Origin: Streptosporangium becharense
Lineage (GTDB): Bacteria; Actinomycetota; Actinomycetes; Streptosporangiales; Streptosporangiaceae
Length of the DNA: 64,000 nucleotides
Direction: 5' to 3'
Assembly (NCBI RefSeq): GCF_014204985.1
Contig: NZ_JACHMP010000001.1
Coordinates: forward strand, 2,852,001 to 2,916,000
Positions within the stretch are counted from its first letter, which is position 1. Every line of letters starts with the position of its first letter. Position numbers and translations under genes: made by a program. The notes under the pieces are model-generated. The model had not been told where the DNA came from. It did no database searches and worked only from the letters and a program-made list of their open reading frames with translations. Of this stretch, positions 1 through 11,658 are shown in pieces.

Positions 1-117
1 GGTCCGGTCGACGACCCTGATGCCGGACCAGAGGGAGCCGGGACGGACCAGCGCGCGGTTGAGCGCCGCCTCGGAGAGCGGCGGGCGGTCGAGATCGGTG
101 AAGGGCGAGTCGAGCAC
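1..117 (-). CDS. birA: Biotin--[acetyl-CoA-carboxylase] ligase, N-terminal fragment (runs off left edge)
   Basis: Only the first 39 codons are inside the window. The GTG start lies directly after an in-frame TAA, and a GGAGG on the minus strand at 130-134 is its likely ribosome binding site, with a rather long 12-base spacer. The visible peptide (DSPFTDLDRPPLSEAALNRA, then a W-x-x-I-R-V-V stretch) resembles the start of actinobacterial biotin-protein ligases, just before their S-T-N-x-D motif. BirA attaches biotin to the carrier lysine of acyl-CoA carboxylase alpha subunits. An accD-accE pair and an accA3-like gene lie in the same window, which fits. The identification rests on a short N-terminus and on context. 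Confidence 0.6.
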   Translation of the reverse strand, partial: MLDSPFTDLDRPPLSEAALNRALVRPGSLWSGIRVVDRT

Positions 118-148
118 TTAGCCATCTTGCCTCCACTAACGACCCGCT

Positions 149-195
149 GTTACCGAATTACGGCAATGACCAGGGAGTACTGTTACGGAATACGG
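149..195. repeat. Imperfect direct repeat between birA and fdhD
   Basis: GTTACCGAATTACGG at 149-163 is followed by GTTACGGAATACGG at 182-195. The starts are 33 bp apart, about three helical turns. The pair sits in the divergent promoter region of birA and fdhD and may be a regulator binding site. No specific regulator is recognised. Confidence 0.35.
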
Positions 196-271
196 GGGAA
201 ACGGGCCTCCGCCTCGCCCCTGGGCAGGGCGGAGGCGGTCCGGACGGCGGCGACGACGGGAAGATGGCCAC

Positions 272-1171
272 ATGAGCAGACCTTCCGAGCCCCCCGGTCC
301 GCGGCCCCCCGGGATCGGCGGGCACGGGCCGGACGGCCGCTCCGGGCCGACCACCCGGGCCCGGATCACCCAGGTCCGGGCCGGCACCGCGGTGGAGCGC
401 CGCGATGACCTGGCCACCGAGGAGCCCCTGGAGATCCGGATCCAGGCGGGCGGGGCACGCCGCACGGTCGCGATCACCATGCGGACCCCCGGGCACGACT
501 TCGAACTGGCCGCCGGGTTCCTGTACGGCGAGGGCGTCGTGTCCCCCGCCGACGTCGCGTCCATCGCCTACTGCACCGATGAGGACGTGCCGCCGCAGGC
601 CCGCTACAACACGGTGACCGTGCGGCTGCGCGGCGGGCTGCCCGACCTGCCCGCGCTGGAGCGGCACTTCACGACCTCCAGCGCGTGCGGCGTCTGCGGC
701 AGCGCGAGCCTGGACGCCCTGCGCGACCGGTGCCCGTCGCTCCCGCCGGGCGACGACGGCCTGCGCGTCTCCCCGGAGGTCCTGTACGCCCTGCCGGAGC
801 GGCTGCGCAGGGCACAGAGCGTCTTCGGCAAGACCGGCGGGTTGCACGCCGCGGGCCTGTTCACCCCGCTGGGCGAGGCGGTGGCGGTCCGCGAGGACGT
901 GGGGCGGCACAACGCGGTGGACAAGCTGGTCGGCTGGGCGCTGATGGGCGGCAGGCTGCCGCTGGGCGGGCACCTGCTCATGGTCAGCGGCCGGACCAGC
1001 TACGAGATCATGCAGAAGGCGCTGACCGCGGGCCTGCCGGTCGTCTGCGCGGTGTCGGCGCCCTCCTCCCTCGCCGTGGACCTGGCGAGGGAGTTCGGGA
1101 TGACCCTGGTCGGGTTCCTGCGCGGGGAGCGCTTCAACCTCTACTCGGCCCCGGAGCGCGTCGGCGTCTGA
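272..1171 (+). CDS. fdhD: Formate dehydrogenase accessory sulfurtransferase FdhD
   Basis: FdhD passes sulfur from the cysteine desulfurase to the molybdenum cofactor of formate dehydrogenase, which is required for that enzyme's activity. The protein has 299 residues, a normal length. The conserved C-x-x-C loop is at Cys139 and Cys142 (SSACGVCGS). Other family features are the early P-G-H-D-F-E-L-A-A-G-F block, the REDVGRHNAVDKL block and the GRTSYEIMQKA block. The first 30 residues are a Gly/Pro-rich extension with little conservation. The start ATG has only a weak GGGAAG upstream. No formate dehydrogenase genes are in the window, so the partner must be elsewhere. Confidence 0.93.
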   Translation: MSRPSEPPGPRPPGIGGHGPDGRSGPTTRARITQVRAGTAVERRDDLATEEPLEIRIQAGGARRTVAITMRTPGHDFELAAGFLYGEGVVSPADVASIAYCTDEDVPPQARYNTVTVRLRGGLPDLPALERHFTTSSACGVCGSASLDALRDRCPSLPPGDDGLRVSPEVLYALPERLRRAQSVFGKTGGLHAAGLFTPLGEAVAVREDVGRHNAVDKLVGWALMGGRLPLGGHLLMVSGRTSYEIMQKALTAGLPVVCAVSAPSSLAVDLAREFGMTLVGFLRGERFNLYSAPERVGV

Positions 1172-1217
1172 GCGGCAGCCGCGCGGGCGGGCCGGCGGCC
1201 CGCCCGCGCGGGCCGGA

Positions 1218-3854
<2,637 letters not shown>

Positions 3855-3919
3855 GTTCGTCAGCGTACCCAGTCGGTTTTCTCCGGCGCCGACCGGTCTC
3901 ACCCATTGGACTAGACCAT

Positions 3920-5689
3920 TCACGCGGCCTTGGAGACGGCCTCCAGCAGCTCCGGGTACCGGCCGGAGACGACCTTCGCGGCGACCCGCCGGCCGCCCCA
4001 GGAGACCAGCAGCCCGTACGGCACCGCCAGCACGCTGACCCAGGTCAGGCCCAGCCCCACCGGCACCATGACCGGGAGGGCGAGCAGGCCGGTGCCGATC
4101 ATCGCGCCGAACGACGCCGCGAAGGCGACACCGCCCTGGCCCGGTGCCGCGCCGGTGAAGGCGTTGAGCCGCTCGGGCACGGTGTAGGGCATGGACACAC
4201 TGGTCAGCGAGCCCACGCCGAGCCCCACCCCCAGGACGCCCCAGGCGAGGAGCACCACCGGGATCGCCCACAGGAGGTTCCCGGCCAGGAAGGCCACGAC
4301 CGCCGCGAGCACGGCCAGCAGCGGGACCGCGATCGTCGCCACCGCCAGGTGCCGCCCGGCCAGGTCGGTCCGCCAGGCCCGGTCGGTCGCGTAGGTCGTG
4401 GCGTTCATCCACAGGGAGCGGCCGTCGATGCCGAACGCGTTGCACGACTGCAGGCCGATCATCACCGCCCCGAGGCAGGCGGGGCCGACGGCCAGCGCGA
4501 TCCCGGCGTGGCCGTCGGCGTCGCGGCTCAGCGAGAAGGCCATGATCCCGGTGACCGCGATGGCGGCGAACCAGCCGACCCGGCCCCGGGGGTCGCGGCG
4601 GGCGTACTTGAGCTCCTTGACCGCGACCGCGGCGAGCGGACCGTCGGGCAGGACCCTGGCCAGCAGGCTCCTGGTGGTGCGCACCGAGGCGCCCTCGGTG
4701 GAGGCGTCCGTCGTGACCAGGGCCCGGCGCAGCGCGGCGATCCACAGCCACCCGGCGGCCACGGCGAGGACGGCGAGCAGGGCCAGCTCGGCGACCGCCA
4801 GGAAACCGGCGTCGGAGATCGCGTGCGCGGCCATGCCCGACGGGGTCCAGCGCAGCACCGAGGCGAGGCCGCGCAGCATCGCCTGCGGGTCGGCGGACAG
4901 ACCGCCGTTGAGCAGCAGGTTGGGCAGCTGGGCCGCCAGGATGAAGAAGATCACCGAGACGGCGAGCACGTCGCGGCCCCTGCGGGTGCGCAGGACGCCC
5001 GACAGGGAGGTGGTGATCAGCCGGGAGACCACGATGCAGAGCGCGAACAGCAGCAGCACCGCGATCACCCCCAGGAGTGCCCCGCCCACCCCGCCGGCCA
5101 GGCCGACGACGGCCCCGATCATGACGATCAGCGTGGCGACCGGCCAGACGCCGGTGGCCGAGGCGGCGAACATGCCGGCCGCGAGCTGGCCGGTGCGCAG
5201 TGGGAACAGCGCCAGCCGGGACGGGTCGAGCGTGTCGTCCAGGCCGAACGCCAGCAGCGGCACGACCGCCCAGCCGACCAGGATGAAGGTGAACAGCACG
5301 GTCACCGTGTCCGCGGCGACGTCCGGGCCGGCCATCCGGAGCATGGCCATCGACAGGAACCCGAACCCCGCGACGACGACCGCCAGGACCAGCGTGAGAG
5401 TGAACCCGAGCATGCGCTGGGTGCTGCCCCGCAGGTTGCCCGCGACCAGCCGCATCTTGAGCCGGACGAAGACCCCCGGCCCCACGCGCGCGGCGCCGTC
5501 GGGCCCCACGCGTGCGGCGCCGCCGGCCCGCCGTCCACCCGCGGCCGCCCTCATGTGTGCAGCACCGTCCGTGCCGTCCGTGCCGTCCGTGCCGTCCGTG
5601 CCGGCGGCCCCCGCGGTCGCCGGGTCCGTCGTGCCCATGTCGTCCCTGCGGGGGTCTTCCGCGCTCACGCCGAGGTCGCGCCCAGCCAC
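3920..5689 (-). CDS. ABC transporter permease (ABC-2-like export subunit)
   Basis: This is a 589-residue polytopic membrane protein with roughly a dozen hydrophobic segments after a hydrophilic N-terminal region of about 75 residues. It is the permease partner of the ATPase encoded immediately upstream. I prefer the GTG at 5689 because GAGGAGG lies 7-8 bases before it. That start overlaps the ATPase gene by 25 bases. An alternative GTG at 5668 would make a 4-base GTGA overlap but has no clear Shine-Dalgarno. The N-terminal region carries a Thr-Asp-Gly repeat, encoded by a 9-bp tandem repeat near 5572-5606. The substrate is unknown; ABC-2-type systems of this kind usually export lipids, peptides or drugs. 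Confidence 0.85.
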   Translation of the reverse strand: MAGRDLGVSAEDPRRDDMGTTDPATAGAAGTDGTDGTDGTDGAAHMRAAAGGRRAGGAARVGPDGAARVGPGVFVRLKMRLVAGNLRGSTQRMLGFTLTLVLAVVVAGFGFLSMAMLRMAGPDVAADTVTVLFTFILVGWAVVPLLAFGLDDTLDPSRLALFPLRTGQLAAGMFAASATGVWPVATLIVMIGAVVGLAGGVGGALLGVIAVLLLFALCIVVSRLITTSLSGVLRTRRGRDVLAVSVIFFILAAQLPNLLLNGGLSADPQAMLRGLASVLRWTPSGMAAHAISDAGFLAVAELALLAVLAVAAGWLWIAALRRALVTTDASTEGASVRTTRSLLARVLPDGPLAAVAVKELKYARRDPRGRVGWFAAIAVTGIMAFSLSRDADGHAGIALAVGPACLGAVMIGLQSCNAFGIDGRSLWMNATTYATDRAWRTDLAGRHLAVATIAVPLLAVLAAVVAFLAGNLLWAIPVVLLAWGVLGVGLGVGSLTSVSMPYTVPERLNAFTGAAPGQGGVAFAASFGAMIGTGLLALPVMVPVGLGLTWVSVLAVPYGLLVSWGGRRVAAKVVSGRYPELLEAVSKAA

Positions 5690-6447
5690 GACAGCCCCTC
5701 CTCTCCACTGCCGCCGCCGTCACCGCGGGCACCGACCAGGCCGAGGAACGCCTCGTTGAGGCTGCGGCCGGCGCGGATCTCGTCCAGCGGCCCCTGGGCG
5801 ACGATCCGGCCGCGGTTCATCACCGAGACCCAGTCGCACAGGCGCTCGACGAGCTCCATGACGTGGCTGGAGAAGACGACCGTCGCGCCGGAGGCGGTGT
5901 AGCGCCGGAGGACCTCGACCAGCGTGTTGGCGCTGACCGGGTCGACGCCCTCGAACGGCTCGTCCAGGAAGAGCACCGCGGGGTTGTGCAGCAGCGCGGC
6001 GGCCAGCCCTATCTTCTTGCGCATGCCGGTGGAGTAGTCGACGACGAGCTTGTCGGCCGAGTCGGTCAGGTCCATGACCCTCAGCAGTTCCTCGGCCCGC
6101 TGCTCCACCTCGGCCGCCGGGATGCCGCGGAGCTGGCCGTTGTAGGACAGCAGCTCCCGGCCGGACAGGCGCTCGAACAGCCGCAGCCCCTCGGGGAGCA
6201 CGCCGATGCGGCTCTTGACCGCCACCTGGTCGCGCCAGGCGTCGGCGCCGTCGACGAGGACCTGGCCCTCGTCGGGGCGGAGCAGGCCGGTGACCATGCT
6301 CAGCGTGGTGGTCTTCCCGGCTCCGTTGGGACCGACCAGCCCGGCGAAGCTGCCGCGCGGCACGACCAGGTCGACGCCTCCCACGGCCACCTGCTGCCCG
6401 AATCTCTTGACCAGTCCTCGTGTGCGTACCGCCTCGATCACGTCCAT
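5665..6447 (-). CDS. ABC transporter ATP-binding protein
   Basis: This is the nucleotide-binding subunit of the exporter. In order it shows Walker [10 protein letters not shown] (about residues 39-47), a Q-loop region, an ABC signature of the form YSTGMRKK, Walker B AVLFLDEP and the H-loop SSHVMEL. The 260-residue length is normal for CcmA/DrrA-like ATPases. GAGGA lies 5 bases before the ATG at 6447, which favours it over the GTG at 6450. The gene overlaps the permease gene, so the two are probably translationally coupled. It is divergent from accD with 112 bp between them. Confidence 0.93.
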   Translation of the reverse strand: MDVIEAVRTRGLVKRFGQQVAVGGVDLVVPRGSFAGLVGPNGAGKTTTLSMVTGLLRPDEGQVLVDGADAWRDQVAVKSRIGVLPEGLRLFERLSGRELLSYNGQLRGIPAAEVEQRAEELLRVMDLTDSADKLVVDYSTGMRKKIGLAAALLHNPAVLFLDEPFEGVDPVSANTLVEVLRRYTASGATVVFSSHVMELVERLCDWVSVMNRGRIVAQGPLDEIRAGRSLNEAFLGLVGARGDGGGSGEEGLSWLGATSA

Positions 6448-6547
6448 CACGGTCCTCTACCCTTCCAAATCCGCTCCCGCCGCGACAGGCCGGCTCCGCA
6501 CCGGCAACGAACGGCGACCCCCGATAGTTCGTCTGTCAGGGAACGGT

Positions 6548-6553
6548 TACCCT
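6548..6553 (+). promoter_or_regulatory. Candidate -10 box of a leaderless accD transcript
   Basis: TACCCT lies 6 bases before the accD ATG. There is no Shine-Dalgarno sequence between them, so the transcript probably starts at or next to the initiation codon. No convincing -35 is visible. Confidence 0.4.
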
Positions 6554-6559
6554 GCTGGG

Positions 6560-8167
6560 ATGAGCGAGCCCCGTAGAGCCGCCGAGGCGGCATCCGTCGA
6601 GCCCGACATCCACACGACGGCAGGGAAGCTGGCCGACCTGGAGCGGCGTCTGGACGAGGCCGCCCACGCCGGTTCGGCGCGTGCCGTGGAGAAGCAGCAC
6701 GCCAAGGGCAAGATGACCGCCAGGGAGCGGGTGCTGGAGTTCCTCGACGAGGGCAGCTTCGTGGAGTTCGACGAGCTGGCCAGGCACCGGTCCGCCAACT
6801 TCGGCCTGGATCGCGAGCGGCCGTACGGCGACGGGGTCGTGACCGGGTACGGCACGGTCGACGGGCGCCCGGTGGCGGTGTTCGCCCAGGACTTCACGGT
6901 GTTCGGCGGGTCGCTCGGCGAGGTCTTCGGCGAGAAGATCGTCAAGGTCATGGACCACTCACTGAAGACCGGCTGCCCGGTGATCGGCATCAACGACTCC
7001 GGAGGTGCCCGCATCCAGGAGGGTGTGGTCTCCCTGGGCCTGTACGCCGAGATCTTCAAGCGGAACGTGCACGCCTCGGGGGTGATCCCGCAGATCTCCC
7101 TGATCATGGGGCCCTGCGCGGGCGGCGCGGTCTACTCCCCCGCGCTCACCGACTTCGTGCTCATGGTGTCGGAGAAGTCGCACATGTTCATCACCGGCCC
7201 CGATGTGATCAAGACGGTCACCGGCGAGGAGGTGACGTTCGAGGAGCTCGGCGGCGCCCACACGCACAGCTCCCGCTCCGGCGTCGCCCACTACGAGGCC
7301 GCCGACGAGGCCGACTGCCTGGAGTTCGCCCGAGCGCTGCTGTCCTACCTGCCGTCCAACAACATGGACGAGCCCCCGGTCTTCGACGCCGACCCGGTCA
7401 TGTCGGCCACCGACGAGGACCGCGAGCTCGACACGCTGATCCCCGACTCGGCGAACCAGCCGTACGACATGCGCACGGTCGTCGAGCACGTCCTGGACGA
7501 CGGTGAGTTCCTGGAACTGCACGCGCAGTTCGCCCCCAACATCGTCGTGGGCTTCGGGCGGGTCGAGGGGCGGTCCGTGGGGATCGTGGCCAACCAGCCG
7601 ATGAGTTTCGCCGGCACGCTCGACATCGCGGCGTCGGAGAAAGCCGCGCGATTCGTACGCACCTGCGACGCCTTCAACATTCCGGTGCTCACTTTCGTCG
7701 ACGTCCCGGGATTCCTCCCCGGCACCGACCAGGAATGGAACGGGATCATCCGGCGGGGCGCCAAGTTGCTCTACGCCTACGCCGAGGCGACCGTCCCCCT
7801 GGTCACGGTCATCACCCGCAAGGCGTACGGTGGGGCCTACGACGTCATGGGTTCCAAGCACCTGGGCGCCGACATCAACCTGGCCTGGCCGACGGCGCAG
7901 ATCGCGGTGATGGGCGCGCAGGGCGCCGTCAACATCCTCCACCGGCGGGAGCTGGCCTCGGCCGCCGACCCGGACGCCGAACGGGCCAGGTTGATCACGG
8001 AGTACGAGGACACGCTCGCCAACCCGTATCTCGCGGCCGAACGCGGGTATGTGGACGCGGTGATCCGTCCGCGCGACACCCGTGTCCAGATCGTCAGGGC
8101 CCTGCGGGCCCTGCGCAACAAGCGTGCCACCCTGCCCCCGAAGAAGCATGGGAACATCCCGCTGTGA
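6560..8167 (+). CDS. accD5: Acyl-CoA carboxylase, carboxyltransferase (beta) subunit
   Basis: This subunit transfers carboxyl groups from carboxybiotin to acetyl- or propionyl-CoA, making malonyl- or methylmalonyl-CoA for fatty-acid and polyketide synthesis. It has 535 residues, the usual length for AccD5/PccB-type subunits. The two crotonase-like halves are visible: the N-terminal half with [24 protein letters not shown] and [12 protein letters not shown], and the C-terminal half with the NQPM and VDVPGFLPG stretches and [11 protein letters not shown]. The ATG at 6560 gives the normal N-terminus; no Shine-Dalgarno is present and a -10 box lies 6 bases upstream. The epsilon subunit overlaps by 4 bases downstream. 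The matching alpha subunit is encoded at 29.5 kb. Confidence 0.95.
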   Translation: MSEPRRAAEAASVEPDIHTTAGKLADLERRLDEAAHAGSARAVEKQHAKGKMTARERVLEFLDEGSFVEFDELARHRSANFGLDRERPYGDGVVTGYGTVDGRPVAVFAQDFTVFGGSLGEVFGEKIVKVMDHSLKTGCPVIGINDSGGARIQEGVVSLGLYAEIFKRNVHASGVIPQISLIMGPCAGGAVYSPALTDFVLMVSEKSHMFITGPDVIKTVTGEEVTFEELGGAHTHSSRSGVAHYEAADEADCLEFARALLSYLPSNNMDEPPVFDADPVMSATDEDRELDTLIPDSANQPYDMRTVVEHVLDDGEFLELHAQFAPNIVVGFGRVEGRSVGIVANQPMSFAGTLDIAASEKAARFVRTCDAFNIPVLTFVDVPGFLPGTDQEWNGIIRRGAKLLYAYAEATVPLVTVITRKAYGGAYDVMGSKHLGADINLAWPTAQIAVMGAQGAVNILHRRELASAADPDAERARLITEYEDTLANPYLAAERGYVDAVIRPRDTRVQIVRALRALRNKRATLPPKKHGNIPL

Positions 8168-8367
8168 GACACCTGAAGATCATCAAGGGGGACGCGACGC
8201 CGGAGGAGATCGCCGCAGTGGTGATCGCCCTCTCGGCGCACGCCGCCCGGATTGCCGCCATAAAAGCCCCACAGAAGGCCGAATACTGGCGCAATCCTTC
8301 GCATCACATGCGAAAACCTCTCGCAACTGGGCAAGGGGCTTGGCGGGCGAGCGCGTTGCCGAGATAG
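8164..8367 (+). CDS. accE5: Acyl-CoA carboxylase epsilon subunit
   Basis: This 67-residue protein starts at the GTG that overlaps the accD stop codon (GTGA). Actinobacterial AccE/PccE proteins are small, start with a short beta strand such as [12 protein letters not shown], and end in a W-R-x-S-x-L-P-R motif; here the end is [10 protein letters not shown]. The subunit stabilises the alpha-beta carboxylase complex and stimulates its activity. The middle uses more A/T-rich codons than the neighbours (ata aaa, cat cac atg cga aaa). It is easy to miss because a longer overlapping frame starts within accD. Confidence 0.85.
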   Translation: MRHLKIIKGDATPEEIAAVVIALSAHAARIAAIKAPQKAEYWRNPSHHMRKPLATGQGAWRASALPR

Positions 8368-8426
8368 ATCCCAAGAACGGGGTGTCAAGTTGCGCGAGAG
8401 TTGGGACCATCTAAGAAATGGGCGCA

Positions 8427-8432
8427 TATAGT
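8427..8432 (+). promoter_or_regulatory. Candidate -10 box for the NYN-domain gene
   Basis: TATAGT lies 36 bases before the start codon at 8469. TTGGGA at 8401-8406 is a possible -35, but the 20-bp spacing is long. Unlike several other genes in the window, this gene has a leader with a clear GGAGG. Confidence 0.35.
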
Positions 8433-8468
8433 CAGCCGATCAGCTAGTTCAGAGGCCTGGAGGACGCC

Positions 8469-9410
8469 ATGACCATCCCGGACCTCATGTCCCATCCCAT
8501 CGGTACGAAGTACGCCGTGCTCGTCGACGTCGGCTATCTCTACGCCGCCGCCGGCGAGGTGCTCCTCGGGGCGAAGGAGCGCAAGGAGTACCGCGTCGCG
8601 GCCGACGAGCTCATCCAGGCGCTGCAGAAACGCGCCGAGGCGCGCATCCACGGCGAGCTGCTGCGCATCTACTGGTACGACGCGGCCCGCGACCGGGTGC
8701 CGACCGTGGACCAGCGGGTCATCGCCCAGCTCCCCTGGGTCAAGGTCCGCCTGGGCAACCTGAACGCGCGCGGCCAGCAGAAGGGCGTGGACGCGCAGAT
8801 CCGGAGCGACCTGGAGGCGCTGGCCAGGCACCACGCGGTGAGCGACACCATCCTGCTCGCCGGCGACGAGGACATGGTCCCGGCCGTGGAGGCCGCCCAG
8901 GCGTACGGGGTTCGCATCCACCTGTGGGGCGTCGAGCCGCCGTACGGCACCAACCAGGCCGAGCGCCTCGTCTGGGAGGCCGACACCGTCGAGATCATCA
9001 GTGCCGACTTCCTGCGCGCGTTCTTCAGCCGCGCTCCCGCCCCCGTCCCGGTGCCGGCCCCGCCCATCACCCCCTCTCCCGCGCAGGTCTTCGCCGGCCG
9101 CACCCCCGCCAAGCCCAAGCTGCCCACCGGCCCGGTCACCAAGCTGGGCCCCAGCCGCCCGCGCGTGGAGGAGGTCGGCGAGCACGTGGCCCAGAAGTGG
9201 ATCCTCACCCGGGGCCGCGACAACATCCGCGACCTGCTCCCCGGCCCGATCCTGCCCACGGTCATCGACACCGAGCTGCTCATCGAGGCGGAGAAGGAGC
9301 TGGGCCACTCGCTGCGTCCCTACCCCGAGGCCCGCGTCTGGCTGCGCGACGGGTTCTGGGCCCGCGTCTACCGAGAGTTCGAGATCGGCGTCGGCATCTC
9401 CTCCAAGTGA
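8469..9410 (+). CDS. NYN-domain (PIN-like) protein
   Basis: This 313-residue protein has an N-terminal NYN/PIN-like nuclease fold. It shows YAVLVDVGYLY with an acidic residue near position 20, a central KGVDAQIRSDL segment, and ILLAGDEDMVPAVE near residues 134-146. Such domains usually hold a metal-binding acidic cluster and act on RNA. A Pro-rich linker (about 185-225) leads to a C-terminal domain of about 80 residues (VEEVGEHVAQKW onward) that looks like a helical nucleic-acid-binding or LOTUS-like module; that part is inference. GGAGG at 8458-8462 fixes the start. It stands alone, and its substrate is unknown. Confidence 0.75.
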   Translation: MTIPDLMSHPIGTKYAVLVDVGYLYAAAGEVLLGAKERKEYRVAADELIQALQKRAEARIHGELLRIYWYDAARDRVPTVDQRVIAQLPWVKVRLGNLNARGQQKGVDAQIRSDLEALARHHAVSDTILLAGDEDMVPAVEAAQAYGVRIHLWGVEPPYGTNQAERLVWEADTVEIISADFLRAFFSRAPAPVPVPAPPITPSPAQVFAGRTPAKPKLPTGPVTKLGPSRPRVEEVGEHVAQKWILTRGRDNIRDLLPGPILPTVIDTELLIEAEKELGHSLRPYPEARVWLRDGFWARVYREFEIGVGISSK

Positions 9411-9616
9411 CGCCGCCCTCCCCCGGCGTCCCCGCCTCCCTCCTCCCGGCGGCCTCCCTCCTCCCGGCGTCCCCGCCCCTCCCGGCGGCCTCCTTCCTCC
9501 GGCACCGGTGAAACCCCCGCCCGGTGCCCCGCCACGCCCCCTGACCGGGGCCCCATGCCCGGAGCACCGCGACGGTCATGTCCGATTCCCGCCAGCACCA
9601 CCCGCTGCGCTGCGGA

Positions 9617-9622
9617 TAGCGT
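9617..9622 (+). promoter_or_regulatory. Candidate -10 box of a leaderless Ada/AlkA-type transcript
   Basis: TAGCGT lies 7 bases before the GTG at 9630, and no Shine-Dalgarno lies between them. The identical hexamer and 7-base distance recur before the lipoprotein gene starting at 13265. Confidence 0.45.
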
Positions 9623-9629
9623 CGTTGGT

Positions 9630-11033
9630 GTGTCCGTGAAAGAGCTCGACTTCACCTCCTGCTACCGCGCGGTGGTCGCGCGGGACGCCCGCTTCGACGG
9701 GCGGTTCTATACGGCCGTCACCTCCACCCGGATCTACTGCCGGCCGATCTGCCCGGCACGCACCCCCTCCTCGCGCAACGTGCGCTTCTACCGCCACGCG
9801 GCCTCCGCCGAGGCCGCCGGGTTCCGGCCGTGCCGGCGGTGCCGCCCGGAGCTGAGCCCCGGAGACCCGGGCTGGGACCACCGGGGCGACCTCGTCGGCC
9901 GGGCACTGCGGCTGATCGACGAGGGCGTGGCGGACGACGACGGCGTGACGGGCCTGGCCGGGCGGCTGCACATCACCGGCCGGCACCTGCACCGGCTGTT
10001 CACCACGGAGATCGGCGCGGGGCCGCTGGCCGTGGCCAGGACCAAACGCCTGCTGCTGGCCAAGCAACTGCTGACCGAGACCAGACTGCCGATCACCGAC
10101 GTGGCGTTCGCGGCCGGTTTCGGGAGCGTGCGGCAGTTCAACGCGGTGATGAAGGAGACGTACGGCTTCCCCCCGGGTGAGCTGCGCGACGCCACCGGCC
10201 GCGGAGCCGCCGGCGACGCGCTGACTCTGCGGCTGCACCGGCGCGAGCCGTACGACGCCGGGACGCTCATCCGCTTCCTTCGCGCACGGGCGATTCCCGG
10301 CCTGGAGCACGTCGACGGGACGTCCTACCGACGGGCCGTCCCCGGGGGAACGGTGACCCTCACCCCGCGGCCGGACCACGTCCGGCTGGACGTGGACATC
10401 GACGACACCCGCCGGTTGGCCTGGATCGTCGCCCGCTGCCGCCGCCTGTTCGACCTGGACGCCGACCCGGAGGCCATCTCGGCCGCCCTGGGCGAGACCT
10501 CGCTGGCGCCGCTCGTCGCCGCCCGTCCCGGGCTTCGCGTCCCCGGTGCCTGGGACGGGTTCGAGGTGGCGGTCCGCGCGGTGGTCGGCCAGCAGATCTC
10601 CGTCGCGGGTGCCCGTACGATCCTCGGCCGCGTCGCGGCGCGCGCCGGACGCCCCATCGGGGGCGAGGAGCCGGCCCACCTGTTCCCGACCGCCGCGGAG
10701 CTCGCCGAGGCCGACCTCGGCGGGCTGGGGTTGACCGGACGGCGGGTGGCCACGCTCAAGGCGCTCGCGGCGAAGGTGGCGGGCGGCGAGATCGACCTGG
10801 ACGGAGCGCAGGAACCGGCCGAGGTCGTGGCCCGGCTGATGGAGATCCCCGGCATCGGGCCGTGGACCGGCAGCTACGTGGCGCTGCGGGCGCTGCGCGA
10901 CCCGGACGCCTGGCCCGCCGGCGACCTCGGACTGCGGCGGGCCATGGCCTGCCTGGGCATTCCCGACAACCACATCGAGCGGTGGCGCCCCTGGCGCGCC
11001 TACGCCGCACTGCACCTCTGGAGTTCCGAATGA
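9630..11033 (+). CDS. Ada-type regulator / DNA-3-methyladenine glycosylase fusion
   Basis: This 467-residue protein joins three modules. Residues about 1-75 form the Ada metal-binding domain with the four-Cys pattern C-x3-C ... C-x2-C (IYCRPICPAR, PCRRCRPE), which senses methylphosphotriesters by methyl transfer. Residues about 85-190 form an AraC-type helix-turn-helix domain (HITGRHLHRLFTTEIG). Residues about 195-467 form an AlkA-type glycosylase with the AVVGQQISVAGA segment and the helix-hairpin-helix IPGIGPWTGSYVALR, followed by the catalytic Asp in GDLG. It therefore probably senses alkylation, regulates repair genes and removes 3-methyladenine. I place the start at the GTG at 9630; the longer frame from 9555 adds 25 unconserved residues. 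It is coupled to ogt by an ATGA overlap. Confidence 0.92.
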   Translation: MSVKELDFTSCYRAVVARDARFDGRFYTAVTSTRIYCRPICPARTPSSRNVRFYRHAASAEAAGFRPCRRCRPELSPGDPGWDHRGDLVGRALRLIDEGVADDDGVTGLAGRLHITGRHLHRLFTTEIGAGPLAVARTKRLLLAKQLLTETRLPITDVAFAAGFGSVRQFNAVMKETYGFPPGELRDATGRGAAGDALTLRLHRREPYDAGTLIRFLRARAIPGLEHVDGTSYRRAVPGGTVTLTPRPDHVRLDVDIDDTRRLAWIVARCRRLFDLDADPEAISAALGETSLAPLVAARPGLRVPGAWDGFEVAVRAVVGQQISVAGARTILGRVAARAGRPIGGEEPAHLFPTAAELAEADLGGLGLTGRRVATLKALAAKVAGGEIDLDGAQEPAEVVARLMEIPGIGPWTGSYVALRALRDPDAWPAGDLGLRRAMACLGIPDNHIERWRPWRAYAALHLWSSE

Positions 11034-11530
11034 TCGAGACACAGGTTCTGCCCACCCCGGCCGGGCCGCTGGCCCTGCTCGCCCGCGGGGGCGTCGTCGT
11101 CGCGGCGGGCTTCACCGCCGACCCGGGGCTGATGTTCGCGCGGCTCTCACCCGGACTCCGGGCCGAGGGGATGACCGAAGTGGACGACCTGGGCAAGCCG
11201 GCCCAGGCCGTACGCGACTATCTGGACGGCGACCTGCTCGCCCTGGACGCCGTCGCGGTGGAGCAGCCGGGCACGCCCACCCGCCTGCGGCTGCTCGCCG
11301 CCCTGCGCGCGGTGCCGCCGGGCACGACGATCCGCTACGCCGAGCTGGCCGAGCGGGCGGGCCTGCCCAGGACCGCGGCGCGGGCCGCGGGGAGCGCGTG
11401 CGCGCAGAACCTGATCGCGCCGTTCGTCCCCTGCCACCGCATCCTGCCAGCCGCCGGCGGGCTGGGCGGCTACTACTACGGGACCCCGGTCAAGCAGTGG
11501 CTGCTCGCCCACGAGAAGGCGTCCGGCTGA
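11030..11530 (+). CDS. ogt: Methylated-DNA--protein-cysteine methyltransferase
   Basis: This suicide enzyme takes the methyl group from O6-methylguanine onto its active-site cysteine. It has 166 residues and carries the PFVPCHRILPAAG active-site motif (Cys about residue 133), preceded by the TIRYAELAERAGLP helix-turn-helix. The ATG overlaps the stop of the repair fusion (ATGA), so the genes are co-transcribed and coupled. Together the two proteins supply the functions that E. coli puts in Ada and AlkA: phosphotriester sensing, O6-methylguanine repair and glycosylase. Confidence 0.94.
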   Translation: MIETQVLPTPAGPLALLARGGVVVAAGFTADPGLMFARLSPGLRAEGMTEVDDLGKPAQAVRDYLDGDLLALDAVAVEQPGTPTRLRLLAALRAVPPGTTIRYAELAERAGLPRTAARAAGSACAQNLIAPFVPCHRILPAAGGLGGYYYGTPVKQWLLAHEKASG

Positions 11531-11658
11531 GCCTCCGGGAAGCGCGCACGGCTGCGGGCCGTGAGACGGGCTGTGGGGCCGGGGCGGGCGGTGGTGACGG
11601 GCTTGCGGGCGTCCTTTCGGATTCGCGGGCGCCCCGGATTCACCGGCGCCCCGCGTGA

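Noticed and set aside
9411..9555. Small gene in the C-rich repeat after the NYN gene
   Set aside because: The stretch is a degenerate CTCCTCCCGGCGGCC-type repeat with no start site or codon pattern.
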